Shown: one piece after another, positions 14,923-26,052 of the stretch
How the letters are laid out: each line of letters starts with the position of its first letter
How positions within the stretch are numbered: position 1 is the first letter of the stretch
Source of the DNA: Brassica napus
Taxonomy: Eukaryota > Streptophyta > Magnoliopsida > Brassicales > Brassicaceae
DNA length: 64,000 nt
Reading direction: 5' to 3'
NCBI RefSeq assembly: GCF_020379485.1
Contig: NC_063436.1
Location: forward strand, 20,210,423 to 20,274,422
Position numbers and translations under genes: made by a program
The notes under the pieces: model-generated
What the model saw: only the letters and a program-made list of their open reading frames with translations
Databases searched by the model: none
Told to the model about the DNA's origin: nothing

Positions 14923-15145
14923 AAGAAATAGAAAGTGGAGCATCAACTCCTGACAAACATGAATGGGAAACGTGACATGAGGATTGGCTCATATTAGTCA
15001 AGGAAGACCACTTCTCTTATTAATGAAACTAGAAAATAGATAAGTCGTGAGACTCTTTCATGCGAGATACTTGCGGTTTGGTTAACGTCGTCTAGATGAT
15101 CTCCTACTTGCCACCTAAGCACATGCCTGGCTTCTAGTATCCTAT
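14923..15145. repeat. Direct repeat, left copy (about 220 bp)
   Basis: Nearly identical to 15887-16106, from aagaaatagaaagtggag to tagtatcctat. The ends are not TG...CA, so I do not call it an LTR. Class unknown. Confidence 0.8.
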
Positions 15146-15886
15146 ATCAATACCCCGGTGGTCTAAAAGTACCTTGTTCTCAAGGTTCATATGAATTGAG
15201 GAAAACTCCACTTATATTGCTTCTTTTCCTTCCCATTTGATTTTTCTAGTTGTGACGTTTTTCAACTCACTGCGACTTCCAAGACCAAGCTGTCTCCATG
15301 ATTCGTTATTAACAATAATTTTTTTTTTCTGTTTTTTCTAATTTTTTTTAAGAAAAAAATATTTCTGCTTTTGATTGAAAAAGAAATATGAAATCTTTCT
15401 TTTTTTGAAAAACTGAAAAACAATGGAAGAATTACAGATATCAATCCATACAAAAGAAAGGATGTTGAACTTAATCAACAAACCCGAGTAGAAAATGGTG
15501 AAAAGAAAATTCTGATTTTTGATACCACAAAGTGGTCCGGATCAAAACAAAGAATAAAAAAACATTTGCTGGATAGATCTCGATGATCGTTGATTCTGAG
15601 AAATGACCGTTCGTCGATGATTCTTGATAATTGTTGATTAATGAAGAATGCCAATAACAAAGAAGGTAAAAAATATAAAAATTTTGATACCACAAAGTGG
15701 TCCGAATCAAAAACAAAACATGCCCTGATATCACTGATAGGTCCCTTGCCAAGAGATAACAATGTTGATCTAGAAACATGAACACAAGCTAGAGAACGCA
15801 CAACAATACATGTTTTCTTTTGGGTAGTTAAGACTCTCTCTTTTTAGGTTTTTCATTCATATAAATAGCAAAGAGTACATGAAGCA
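15146..15886. repeat. Spacer between direct repeats, retroelement-like
   Basis: It contains two copies of gataccacaaagtggtccg about 170 bp apart (near 15520 and 15688) and a tRNA-primer-site-like cctgatatcactgatagg near 15723. This suggests decayed retrotransposon sequence. No ORF with recognisable domains. Confidence 0.35.
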
Positions 15887-16106
15887 AAGAAATAGAAAGT
15901 GGAGCATCAACTCCTAACAAACATGAATGAGAAACGTGACACGAGGATTGGCCTATAGTCAAGGAAGACCGCTTCTCTTATTAATGAAACTAGAAAATAT
16001 AAATAAGTCGTGAGACTCTTTCATGCGAGATACTTGCCGTTTGGTTAACGTCGTCTAGATGATCTCCTACTTGCCACCTAAGCCTGGCTTCTAGCTAGTA
16101 TCCTAT
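15887..16106. repeat. Direct repeat, right copy (about 220 bp)
   Basis: The partner of 14923-15145. It ends four bases before the glutathione reductase fragment begins. Confidence 0.8.
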
Positions 16107-16110
16107 CATT

Positions 16111-16278
16111 AGAGGATGCGTCCCAAAGAAGCTAATCGTGTATGCATCCAAATACACTCACGAGTTCGAAGACAGTCACGGCTTTGGTTGGAAGTACGAC
16201 ACCGAGCCTTCTCATGATTGGAGTACACTGATCGCCAACAAGAACGCTGAGCTGCAGCGCCTGACTGCTATCTATAAA
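16111..16278 (+). pseudogene. Fragment of organellar glutathione reductase (GR2-like)
   Basis: An uninterrupted 56-codon stretch encodes [19 protein letters not shown] followed by [18 protein letters not shown] and [14 protein letters not shown]. It matches the redox-active-site exon of plant chloroplast/mitochondrial glutathione reductase, including the second active-site cysteine region GCVPKK. It starts after an AG and breaks off before a stop (TGT CCA TAG). None of the FAD, NADPH or dimer domains is present, so it cannot be functional. In Arabidopsis GR2 (At3g54660) is next to SMC1 (At3g54670), so this is probably the edge of a transposed block that also carried SMC1. Confidence 0.88.
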
Positions 16279-16747
16279 TGTCCATAGATGTTCCGTTGAT
16301 GTCCAAAGATGGTTTGCATCTATTTGTAAGAATTAAGATTGTAAGAACATCTTTGAAAGTTTTTGGGTGGTCTGATTTCATCAGTTGTTTTTGTTTTGTA
16401 GATATGTATGTGTCAGAGCATCAATGTCTAAAGTCGTTGTTTCCTTCCAAATATCCAAATGAAGTATTGCCAACTGCCAAGTTAGTAATATGAAGCACCT
16501 GCATGGGTCCTACACTTGCTCGCGACACCGCAAAAGCAAAACACGAACTCGCCACGTTATCACAAAAGCAAAGCCACGTCACACCATCTCACTGTCAACG
16601 ACACTTACTACTATTACTATACTATTTCCCGTTTCACATTGCCTATCTATTTTGATAAACCCAAAGCTGCCTCCTTAATTTCTTTACCAACAGCAACCAT
16701 ATAAACATAAAGCAGAAATAAAAGGAAAAAAAGAAAGAGAGAAAAAA
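16279..16747. other. HSFC1 5' flank
   Basis: Upstream region of HSFC1. The part next to the glutathione reductase fragment (16279-16490) could be further GR-locus intron sequence. No gene recognised. Confidence 0.35.
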
Positions 16748-17668
16748 ATGGAGGACAAAAACAATAACACTACCAGCACGAACACTAACGTGATCGCACC
16801 ATTCGTTGCCAAAACATATCAGATGGTCAACGATCCTTCGACCGATTGGCTCATCACCTGGGGACCTGCCCACAACAGCTTCATCGTCGCTGACCCTCTC
16901 GATTTCTCTCAACGCATCTTGCCTGCTTATTTCAAACACAACAACTTCAGCAGCTTCGTTCGTCAGCTCAACACCTACGGTTTCAGGAAAGTGGATCCCG
17001 ACCGGTGGGAGTTCGCGAACGAGCATTTCCTCAGAGGTCAGAAGCACCTGCTCAAGAACATAACGCGTAGGAAACACGCGCGTGGGATGATGGATGTGGA
17101 GGACGGCGAGATCGTGAAGGAGATCGAGCGGCTGAGAGACGAGCAGAGGGAGCTTGAGCTGGAGATTCAGAGGATGAACCAAAGGATCGAGGCGACGGAG
17201 AAGAGGCCGGAGCAGATGATGGCGTTTCTCTACAAGGTCGTTGATGATCCCGACCTCCTCCCGAGGATGATGCTCGAGAAGGAGCGATTGGTCTCCGACA
17301 AGAAGAAGCGTCGTGTCACGGTGAAGTCAGAGGAAGGGGCAGAGGAGGAGGAGAGGGTCTTTGGTGTGGTTTCACCGTCGCCTTCCCCGCCGGAGAATTC
17401 AATAGGATGGGTTGTTCCCATGCAGAGGCAGGGGACGTTTGGTAGTTACTACAACGAGACGGGTATGGTGGCGAACTCGATGAGGTCCACTTCGTCGAAG
17501 TCATCATCGTTGACGTCGACGTTGTCGTTGCCGGAGAGCGTAAACGGAGGATGTGGGAGTGTTCAGGGGGAGACAAGGGACAAAAAAGCGGCGACGTTTG
17601 GAGGAGTGGTGGAGTCAAATCCACAAACACCGCCTTATCCGTTTTCTTTATTTCGAGGTGGCTTTTAG
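16748..17668 (+). CDS. HSFC1: Heat stress transcription factor class C1 (HSFC1)
   Basis: A single continuous frame of 306 residues. Residues 15-108 form the winged-helix HSF DNA-binding domain, with recognition helix [13 protein letters not shown] at 67-79. Residues 119-166 are a leucine/heptad HR-A/B oligomerisation region and KKKRR at 185-189 is a basic nuclear-localisation candidate. There is no AHA activator motif, as expected for class C, whose members are thought to modulate class A factors. The tail ends [11 protein letters not shown] as in At3g24520 (from memory). The start is favoured by an A-rich leader and the family-typical short N-terminus. No intron interrupts the DNA-binding domain, where most plant HSF genes have one. 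Confidence 0.95.
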   Translation: MEDKNNNTTSTNTNVIAPFVAKTYQMVNDPSTDWLITWGPAHNSFIVADPLDFSQRILPAYFKHNNFSSFVRQLNTYGFRKVDPDRWEFANEHFLRGQKHLLKNITRRKHARGMMDVEDGEIVKEIERLRDEQRELELEIQRMNQRIEATEKRPEQMMAFLYKVVDDPDLLPRMMLEKERLVSDKKKRRVTVKSEEGAEEEERVFGVVSPSPSPPENSIGWVVPMQRQGTFGSYYNETGMVANSMRSTSSKSSSLTSTLSLPESVNGGCGSVQGETRDKKAATFGGVVESNPQTPPYPFSLFRGGF

Positions 17669-20526
17669 ATCTATTAGCTTCACATGAAATATGATCTTTG
17701 GTTCTTCTTTATGTTACTATTTGTTATCATTTTTCTTAAACTATTTGTAATGTATAACCAACCAATAATAAATAGGACAGATCGATAGTTGTTAGTTTCG
17801 TGAGTATCAGGACAGGGAGACTGTGTCAGTAGTCATATCGTTTTATAGAAAGTTGACAGTATTTTTGCAGATTATACTGTTAAAAAGTTCATATGTTGAC
17901 ATTGTTTTTTCTTATTGTCTTTTAAGCGGGTTTGTAATTCACAATTTGTAATAACAACAATTTTGATCTTCAATGCCCTTTTTCAAAAAACAAAAAAAAA
18001 AACAATCTTGATCTTCTTGATTATTTTGGTTTTGGAGTTTATGTATTAGAGCTATTTCTCTTTTTGTAATAACAACAAAATAGGCTTCACTTTCTCGGTT
18101 TCTTAGACTTTAAATTATTTTATGAAACTACTTTAAAGTTTAACTAGTAATTTAATATTTAAACTTTGTCCAAATGGCTTCCAATTTATAGTGAATACTT
18201 TTTGGTGGAGGCCTGCTTCACTTAATTTGTGATTAATACTTGTGAGTAAAAGTGTGCTTTCATTCTTTAAAACTGGTATAAAAACCTTCATAATGCAAGC
18301 AAATATTTTAGAAACCAGATAACCTTTTTCACTTTAAAAACCTTCATAATGAAATGCGACGAACACTTGTATTTTCTTTAAAACCTTTTTCACTTTAAAA
18401 TTGCAATATAAGTTTGTGCCTACATTGATAAAAAAAAAAAAGTTTGTGCCTACATTTTTTTGAAGTACGATAGCAGTACTATTAAATAGAAAACGGGAGA
18501 GTCAGGAGACTATCATATCTGTTTTCTTATATCCTCATAAAACTTTAGAACTAATTCAAAGTATGAAATCGTTCCAGTTAATTACTTTACTCTTATCAGT
18601 GATTCACAATTTTTCACCTTAAGAACCACAAATTCATCCAATACAAAGATGACATTTAATATTTTGTTGACGAACACGTGAGCTGTGATTTCAAATAAAA
18701 TTATAGTTCTTGTTTCTCTGGTAGTTTGATTTACTTAGTGTATTTGTTTGAACAATTGTTTTCTTCGTATAAATTTTAGTTAGTAGATTATCGTCTTTAT
18801 TTTTTTGTGTGGCAATTTTATTATAAACCTTGCTTTTATTTGAGTTACTAAACATTATGTAAAAGTGTCCATCACTTACTCATTTGACAAAATATTACTG
18901 TGGTACCCATAAAGCTATTTCTATAAAAAATAATTAGCTTCCAATAGCTAAAAGATCCATGATTAGTTAAAACTTTTAGTCATATTTATAAATACAATTC
19001 TGTAAATACATTGTTTTGCAGAGAATTCAAAATACATGAACGGATAATTCAAAATGGAATATTATAGTCTTATACTCCCCACCTGTTTAGAGCTGATTAT
19101 TAAAAGCAGTAGAAACATTGCCCATGTACTTGCTGTAGTTGAGGCGACACCAATTAAGAAGTCGACGAAGCACTCACTCACATTCAAGCCAACACGACGA
19201 TCCACTTTTACTGTCACCTAAAATGATTTATGCTAATGATGCATTGTAAAATTTTCAGAAAGTGACAGTTAGCCACGGGACTTTGGTCGGGCCAAAACGT
19301 TTCCAACGCTCATTGGGTTAGAGAGAGTCTTAAAATAAGGATTGATTTAACTAGACCGGCATGGACCACCTGATGTCTAACACATGGACGCGTGTCAACA
19401 CCAGATAATGGTAAGATATTAAAATCTATTTATAAGATGTGCTGGTCCCACAACAGTTTTGTCGGCTCTACGCTACGCAAACATCAAGTACACTATAGCA
19501 ATTTTTGTTGTTGTTCATGATAACTACGTTTGTCTTCTTTTTTTTTTTTGGTTTATTTGCCAAATAACCAAAAAAGAAATAAAAATTAGATTTTGGGAGA
19601 GATAGTAGAGAGAGATAGGAAGAGAAAATAGGAAAAAGTAGGAAATTTTGGTTAGTTAGTGTATTTAAGTTTTTTTTCATGTATATAGAGTACAATAAAA
19701 AAAAACGTTTGTAAGGATTTGACATTTTGATAATTGTATAGTCTACAAATCAATTTGAATATTTACTTATTAGATCATTTCAGATGTTAAAAAAGATTAT
19801 ACGCAAAATATTAAAAAAAAGTTGTACATACACAATTTTTTTTTGTCTTTATGTTGATGTAGTTTAAAAATAATAATACTATATATTGTCTATTCTGAAT
19901 AGTTTTATTTAAACTTTTTGCCAAATATTTCTCCACATCTTAACAGAAATAGGCAACATATCAATCTACGCCTAATAATTTTCTAGTGAATTCGAATATA
20001 TTAATTGTTGATGGTTTAGTATCCATTAAAACTATTTGTTATTATGGTCCTTATGGATTGGGTAACCCCATTTAGTAATCATACTAGTATTTCGTCCAAA
20101 TCAAATACGTCCGATTGAATATAAATGGAAATATATACCCCAAGAAAGAAAATATTTGAAAAAGAGGTGGTCTTAGTCTCTTAGGATCTGGCGAATTAAG
20201 GACCATACTTTGATGCTACAAATTGTTTATTCAACCCATATAAACTTTTATAATACACCTAACATGTGGTTAGCATTTTACCCACGTCCTACATAGTTTT
20301 TATGTATTACTTAATTGGTAGATGGTTTTGTATTAGGAGATGTTGTCCTGTTTTGATTGGACTAAAGGTTTTAATTCTTAACCAAACAATCTTTGCCCTT
20401 TGAAAGTGCTTTCCATTTAAAAAGTTATATTTTTTTATAATAAAATATATGTTGCGACACTTAGTGCCAATTCATTTGTTTATAGTAAAGTCTTATCAAG
20501 TCGATATCAAAAGGGAAAACATCAAA
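17669..20526. other. Intergenic, AT-rich, local repeats
   Basis: HSFC1 3' flank. Near 18260-18480 short phrases (aaaaccttcataatg; agtttgtgcctacatt) each occur twice. No gene seen. Arabidopsis genes expected between HSFC1 and the Mpv17 gene (a AAA ATPase, PERK kinases, RSY3, from memory) are absent. Confidence 0.4.
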
Positions 20527-20694
20527 CTAGGGTTCCGAATGGTAACAGCGAATTGAGCGTTGCGAGACAAGCGGTTTGACTGCAATACAGTTCTGACAAT
20601 TATAAAAACGTATAGATATATAGTATATGTAGAGATTTTTGTTACTGTTAACTGCGGTGCGATGCGGGACGAATGTTACTATTCGGAACTAGGC
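20527..20694. mobile_element. Short MITE-like inverted-repeat element
   Basis: GGTTCCGAATGGTAACA at 20531-20547 is mirrored by TGTTACTATTCGGAACT at 20674-20690, giving an element of about 168 bp with one or two mismatches in the terminal repeat. The target duplication is not clear. Confidence 0.6.
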
Positions 20695-21349
20695 CGTCGA
20701 CTGTTTGCAAGTTATATTTTTTTCTTTTGCTTTTAAATTATTTTCGAATAACAAGTCAAGTAAAATAAAATAAAAAGATTATCAACTACATCTACTGTAA
20801 ATCACACATTAAGATAATACTAATATATCATTGACTATATGAATCATGTGATTAATATGATAACATCCATCAACTAACATGTGTTATATTGTTAACACCA
20901 TAACTATATTTTTATTGTTCAAACATTGGACTGAATATTGAAATCCGGCAACCCCGTATTAAAGACCGATAGTTTCAAATTGAAAACCGTTCTAATCCAA
21001 TTTAAATGATCCGATACAATTTAAACTGACATATTTTAATTAGTATATGTCAATTAAAAATGGTTCCACTTGGTTTTGTACATGGATCAGGTTGTTTTTA
21101 ATGCTGGATTACTAGATTTTGATGTCCAATCTACTATGTTGTTAACAGAAAGATATGGTTACGGTTATACATGCTATCTTTATCTTTTGAAAATATAATT
21201 GAATTTTTAATCTAGAACATAGCATAAATTCGAAGCTATTTGTCTATGCAGACCACGTATGACGTTTGACTTCTTGAAGTCGTTGCCAACTTATCGGCCA
21301 TCGTATTTGTTGTGCAAGGAAAATGTGAGATTGTAAAAAGGTTGACTAA
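20695..21349. other. Intergenic, AT-rich
   Basis: No gene or clear repeat seen. Confidence 0.3.
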
Positions 21350-21970
21350 GAGCTTGATTGGTTTTTCCGCTACCACCCGCAAACGCAGCTTTTGCGATTG
21401 GTAGCGGTTGACAGCGTTTCGAAACAATCATACAAACTGCTACAAATCGCTTCAAACCGCTCCAAACCTCTTAAAATTAAAAGCTGGTTCCAGCTAGCGT
21501 TTGCGGTTGCAGGCGGTTGTGGGAGGATAATTTTTTTTTCTTTTTTTTTTAAAAAACCATATAAGTACAAAAATAAAAATAAAAATAAAATTATAAAAAT
21601 GGAATTATAAAAATACTAAAATATATCTATTATATTTTAATTAATATTATAAAATTTTAAAATAAAAATATTCTCTATAATTTAAAAAATTTAAAACTAT
21701 TACTTTGAAAATATAATTTACATATTTATTATAATATTATGATTTTTGATATTTTTATAATTATATAAAATGTAAATATTGTTAATTTATTATTTAACCG
21801 CTGCTGTATTTGGTAGTTAACCAGTCATAAGTATCCCGCAAACGCACCAATTTCTAACCGCATAACCAGTCGTACAAATCTCTTAAAACCGCTAGAAACC
21901 GCAACCACCCGCACCCGCAAACGCCCGCAGCCGCAACTGCAACCGCTGCGTTTGAACCAGTCAGACCCTA
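21350..21970. mobile_element. MITE-like element, tandem copy 1
   Basis: About 620 bp with GC-rich ends and an AT-rich core. The left end has tgattggtttttccgctacc; the right end, read on the other strand, has gggtctgactggttcaaacg, so the termini are inverted. Internal (G/C)-rich blocks of gtttgcgg/ccgcaaac type recur at both ends. It is followed directly by a second copy. Confidence 0.6.
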
Positions 21971-22590
21971 AGGGTATGACTGGTTTTTCCGCTACCACCC
22001 GCAAACGCAGCTTTTGCGGTTAGTAGCGGTTGCTGGCGTTTTGCAACAATCGCTCAAACCGCTCTAAACCGCTCCAAATCGCTCTGAACCTCATAAATTC
22101 AAAAACTGGTTCCAGCTAGCGTTTGCGGTTGCGGGCGTTTGCGGGAGGATAAAAAAAAATTATTTTTTTTCCAAAACAATATAAATACAAAAATAAAAAA
22201 ATTCAATAAAAAAATTAAAGTGAAATTATAAAAATGCTAAAATATATCAATTAAATTTTAATTAATATTATAAAACTTTAAAATAAAAATATTTTCTATA
22301 TTTTTAAAAAATTTAAACTATAACTTTCTAAATATAAATTTTATATTTATTATAATATTATTATTTTTGATATTTTTATAATTGTATAAAATGTAAATAT
22401 TATTAATTTATTATTTAACAGTTGCTGCATTTGGTAGTTAACCAGTCATAAGTATCCCGCAAACGCACAAATTTCTAACCGCAGAACCAGTCGTACAAAT
22501 CTCTTAAAACCGCTAGAAACCGCAACCACCCGCATCCGTAAACTCCCGCAACCGCAACCGCAACCGCTGCGGTTAAACCAGTCAGGCCCA
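21971..22590. mobile_element. MITE-like element, tandem copy 2
   Basis: Homologous to copy 1 over its whole length, including the AT-rich core, in the same orientation and back to back. This suggests unequal exchange or side-by-side insertion. Confidence 0.6.
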
Positions 22591-24480
22591 AGTAAGTGAG
22601 AACGCATACTACTATGTTGGTTTAACACTATCTTCTCCAGTTCTGTGCAATTCGTTTTGAAAGCCACTTTGATTTGTCTAAAAATAATCATACATACATG
22701 TTGTCATATTAACTATATAGTTTGAGTACATGTTTATACACTAATATTTTTAGTGTATAATCTTTTGATGATCTATAACCAGGTTGCAAATGCAATCATT
22801 TTCCTATAAAAGAAACATCAAACGGTAAGATATTTTTTGGGAAAATAATTGAAGTAGTTAGAAAAAGTAATAAGTAATTGTAAAAGATGGTTGTCTATTA
22901 AAAGAGGACACCATTTTAAATCAATATGTGTTATTATTTCTTGTGGTTAGTAACTATAAAGATGGTATATGTATATTTTAAATCAAATTTACAAACAAAT
23001 CCTATAAATAAATTAAATTCCAAATTATGTTTAAAATTATATTACATTAAACTTAATCTATTCTATTAAAATAGAGGTACACAATGGACATTACTTTTTA
23101 TTCGTGTATGATTTTTAATTAAATTTCACCGAATTAAATATATTTCTAAGGTCTTCACTAAAGGTATTTTAACCATTACATGTAAATTAAATCATTTGAA
23201 TAGAATAAACCTTCACATTTAAGATTATTCTAGTATTAAATCCCATTAATTAATTATACATATTTCTTTTAATACAACAAATCCTATAAAAATCTTTCAA
23301 GTTCTTACTGATATCAAGATATATCTCCTCAATCTGCTATTCTTTTTTTTTTAATCTCTTATTCTTGCTGATGGTAGAAAATGGATGACTACCTACGATT
23401 GGCACTATTGTGTAATTGAGGATAGTCGTTGACAACAATTAGAGCCGGGAAAATGATTGATGGACTTCGTCACTTTCGCGCCATAGAAACTGTTGTTGCT
23501 ACTTTTGTTGAGGGTTTAAAGAGGTTTGATATGTGGCACAAGCACTGGGGACCTCCTACTCCATTTCACATGTTTCGTTTAATGGTGATAATGTGATTCT
23601 TGAAAAACAGTGAAATTTGTCTCCAACTTAAGCAAACACATGATTGTTTTCAGTTGAGTATGAAAAATGTTATACTCCTTAAGTGAGTATAAGAGCATGT
23701 TGAAGGTTTTGAGTAACATAGAGTTGAAGAGATGTGTGAGTGATCAAGAAGTCTAATAACATGGAGGTTGGAACACCTCACCTCTACTATACTTTATGAT
23801 AATAGATTTTGGAGACTTTCAGTGAGCCGTAGGGTAGATCATACTGATCAAAGCTAACTAGTATAAGTTATATACTGCTATATATGTGCTTCACTTTTAA
23901 TATCTTCTCAGCTTATATTTCTATTTGCTCTTCTGGCTTTCCATATTGTAAGACTGTGTTTGTATCATGTTTTTGTTGATTCTAATCGTGACTTTAATCT
24001 TGATGCACCAGTAAAAAATCACATTTTTCAAATTTAGGAAAACTTCATATAGAAGGAAAGTTAAATTTTTTGAGAAGATTTTTTTTTTGTCACCAGAATT
24101 TTCTGAGAAGTATAAATATGAGTTTTAAGAATGTAAATTATTCATTTATACAAGAAACAAACAAACTCTAAAATGCATATTTGCATTAAATGAATTTTCT
24201 CTCTAGTTTTTAACATGCTCCAAATTTACGTCGTACAGTTTCTCAAACATTTTTCAATTCCAGAAATCGATTATAATGCTCAAACGTCCATAATTGGTAT
24301 TTTAGGTAAGCTCAAAGATAATTATGGATCCAAGAATAGAGGTTGAGTGTTTTGACGGATCTATGGAAGCTAGGAAACAATTTGCTAATTTCGAGATGAA
24401 ATCACTATAATTTGAAATTTGAAATGTGAAGAAGCTTTTAGACGTTTGCTATTTTTGTTTAGGTGTCACTACGACTTGTG
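22591..24480. other. Intergenic with an unassigned open stretch
   Basis: Mostly AT-rich. At about 23440-23597 (plus) a short open stretch reads ...R-A-G-K-M-I-D-G-L-R-H-F-R-A-I-E..., rich in ordinary codons and ending in TGA. It looks like the remnant of a last exon, but I do not recognise the family. Confidence 0.3.
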
Positions 24481-25520
24481 AACAGTCACAGAGAGAGCTG
24501 GTCCTATATATTTGAAGGCTACAAGCCAAAATAAAAAAAAAAATGCTGAAATAAAATGTGTGCAGATAGAGTCTGATGAACCCGTCGCTGGGGCCCGTCG
24601 TGGTTAAGACTGTAGTGTTTTGAGTAATTTTTCCGGGAGGCGGATGTTCTCACAGATCCGTCGCCACCGGTCTTTTGTCTTCGTGGCGGGGAAGCTTCGT
24701 CAGTTCCACCGTCATCGGCTCTAGTCTCCGGGGGTGAGGGCCCCTACAGCCTTGCGTCGCCGGATTTAGGCCCCTACTCTTTAGGATTTAGTTTTTATCT
24801 CAGTTGTCTGAAACTTTCTGTTTTTTGTATTTCGTTTCGGTTGAGTGTGTTTGTCGGACGAGAGTGAAGTGCTCCGGCGGAAAGGGTGATGGTGCATGCG
24901 ATGCTTTCTTTTGGGGATTGCGGTTGGTGGATGAGATCTCGCTACGGCGATCGATTCACTCCAGTTTCTAGAGTTCCAAAGATGGTATGAGGTGAAGGTT
25001 TGACGGAACGATGGAGTTCCGGTATGGCTTGGGTGATCCGATGGTGGGATCTCCGGCGACGACGAGAAGCGGTGGTGACGCGAGGATCTCGCGACGCGTG
25101 TACCCTCGACGGCGAGGATTGCAACACATGTCCAAGCAGCAAAAAGATGGATTTGCGAGGCGGCCGTGCCCATTTCGTTTGGTCTCTAGGGTTTCTCTCA
25201 AGTTGGACTATATGTTTAGGCCCAATTGGGGAATTAGGTTTGCCCGTTTGGTTTGCTGGACGATAGCGTTGTACTGGGCTTGGCCCATCTCTTTTAATAT
25301 TAAAATCTTTTAGACGGAAAAAAAAAGAATGTGATGAACCGAGCACCTCCAACAACTGCCATTAATCTCAAGACCACTTAGCTAAAGTTTTATTTGGTAA
25401 TTTTGTAGCCGTTAAAATATTTATTACTGTGACGGCCGGAAACCTGTGCTTCTCTTGCTTGTGGCCAGGGCCTGGTCACAGATCTCAGATCGTATGTTGT
25501 TATTTGTTTTGCTATTAATC
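24481..25520. repeat. Older dispersed repeat, split by a retroposon
   Basis: The flanks 24481-24582 and 25332-25520 resemble an uninterrupted stretch inside the Helitron at about 38430-38625. Shared landmarks are gccaaaataaa, gaac(c/t)(g/c)agcacctc, ccact(t/a)(a/g)gctaaa and gcttgtggccagggcc. Element 24583-25331 has inserted into it. Confidence 0.6.
24583..25331 (+). mobile_element. GC-rich non-autonomous retroposon, copy E1
   Basis: About 750 bp, GC-rich, ending gacgg plus a poly(A) tract. It is flanked by tgatgaacc at 24574-24582 and 25332-25340, a 9-bp target duplication. It shares long similarity with the element at 61792-62717, for example gatgagatctcg, the gccgtcgtcgg/gtcatcggctctag region and ttaggccca near the 3' end. 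No ORF with a reverse transcriptase or other domain was seen. Length and style recall Sadhu-type retroposons, which I cannot confirm. Confidence 0.7.
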
Positions 25521-26052
25521 ACGCGACCAGGTCATATGTCGTAAGACACATATTGTTGTACGTTTTGTCGTTGCACGAGTCACAAATCACATTTTTAAGT
25601 CGTTGAGAAAAGTAACGACTAAAGAATTTTCTAAAAAAATTTCGATAAGGAAACGAACATTGGTATACAAAATGGATAATATCGATAAGGTTCAATAGTT
25701 TAGGGAAACAAAATTCGATTAACCAAACTCTTCATATAAATGATTGGAATCCAATGTTTCTAATAATTTCATAGAAATTCTAAATTATAATATAGCTTTT
25801 GTTATCCATATCTAGAAAAACATCTCACAAAAGAGAAGAAAATAGCAAAAACTGTAGTAACACAAGAATACCACTTGGAGGTGGCCTTAGCACATTTTCT
25901 ATAGTTTTCTTATTTAGAACTCAAATCATTTATCTATTCACAAAGAACAAATTCTTCAAAACGAAACAATATCTGATTGAAAATCGCCAATTACACTCAG
26001 TTTTGTCATTTCATTCAAAGTTTGCGACATGAAAAAAAAAAACGAAAATGAA
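25521..26052. other. Intergenic, Mpv17 gene 3' flank
   Basis: No gene seen. Confidence 0.4.

Noticed and set aside
14923..16106. LTR retrotransposon or TRIM formed by the 220-bp direct repeats
   Set aside because: The repeats do not begin TG and end CA, and the primer-site-like sequence is not next to a repeat edge.
24781..25355. Protein-coding genes on either strand in the GC-rich block
   Set aside because: The frames overlap on both strands inside retroposon E1 and carry no known domain; they are an effect of GC content.
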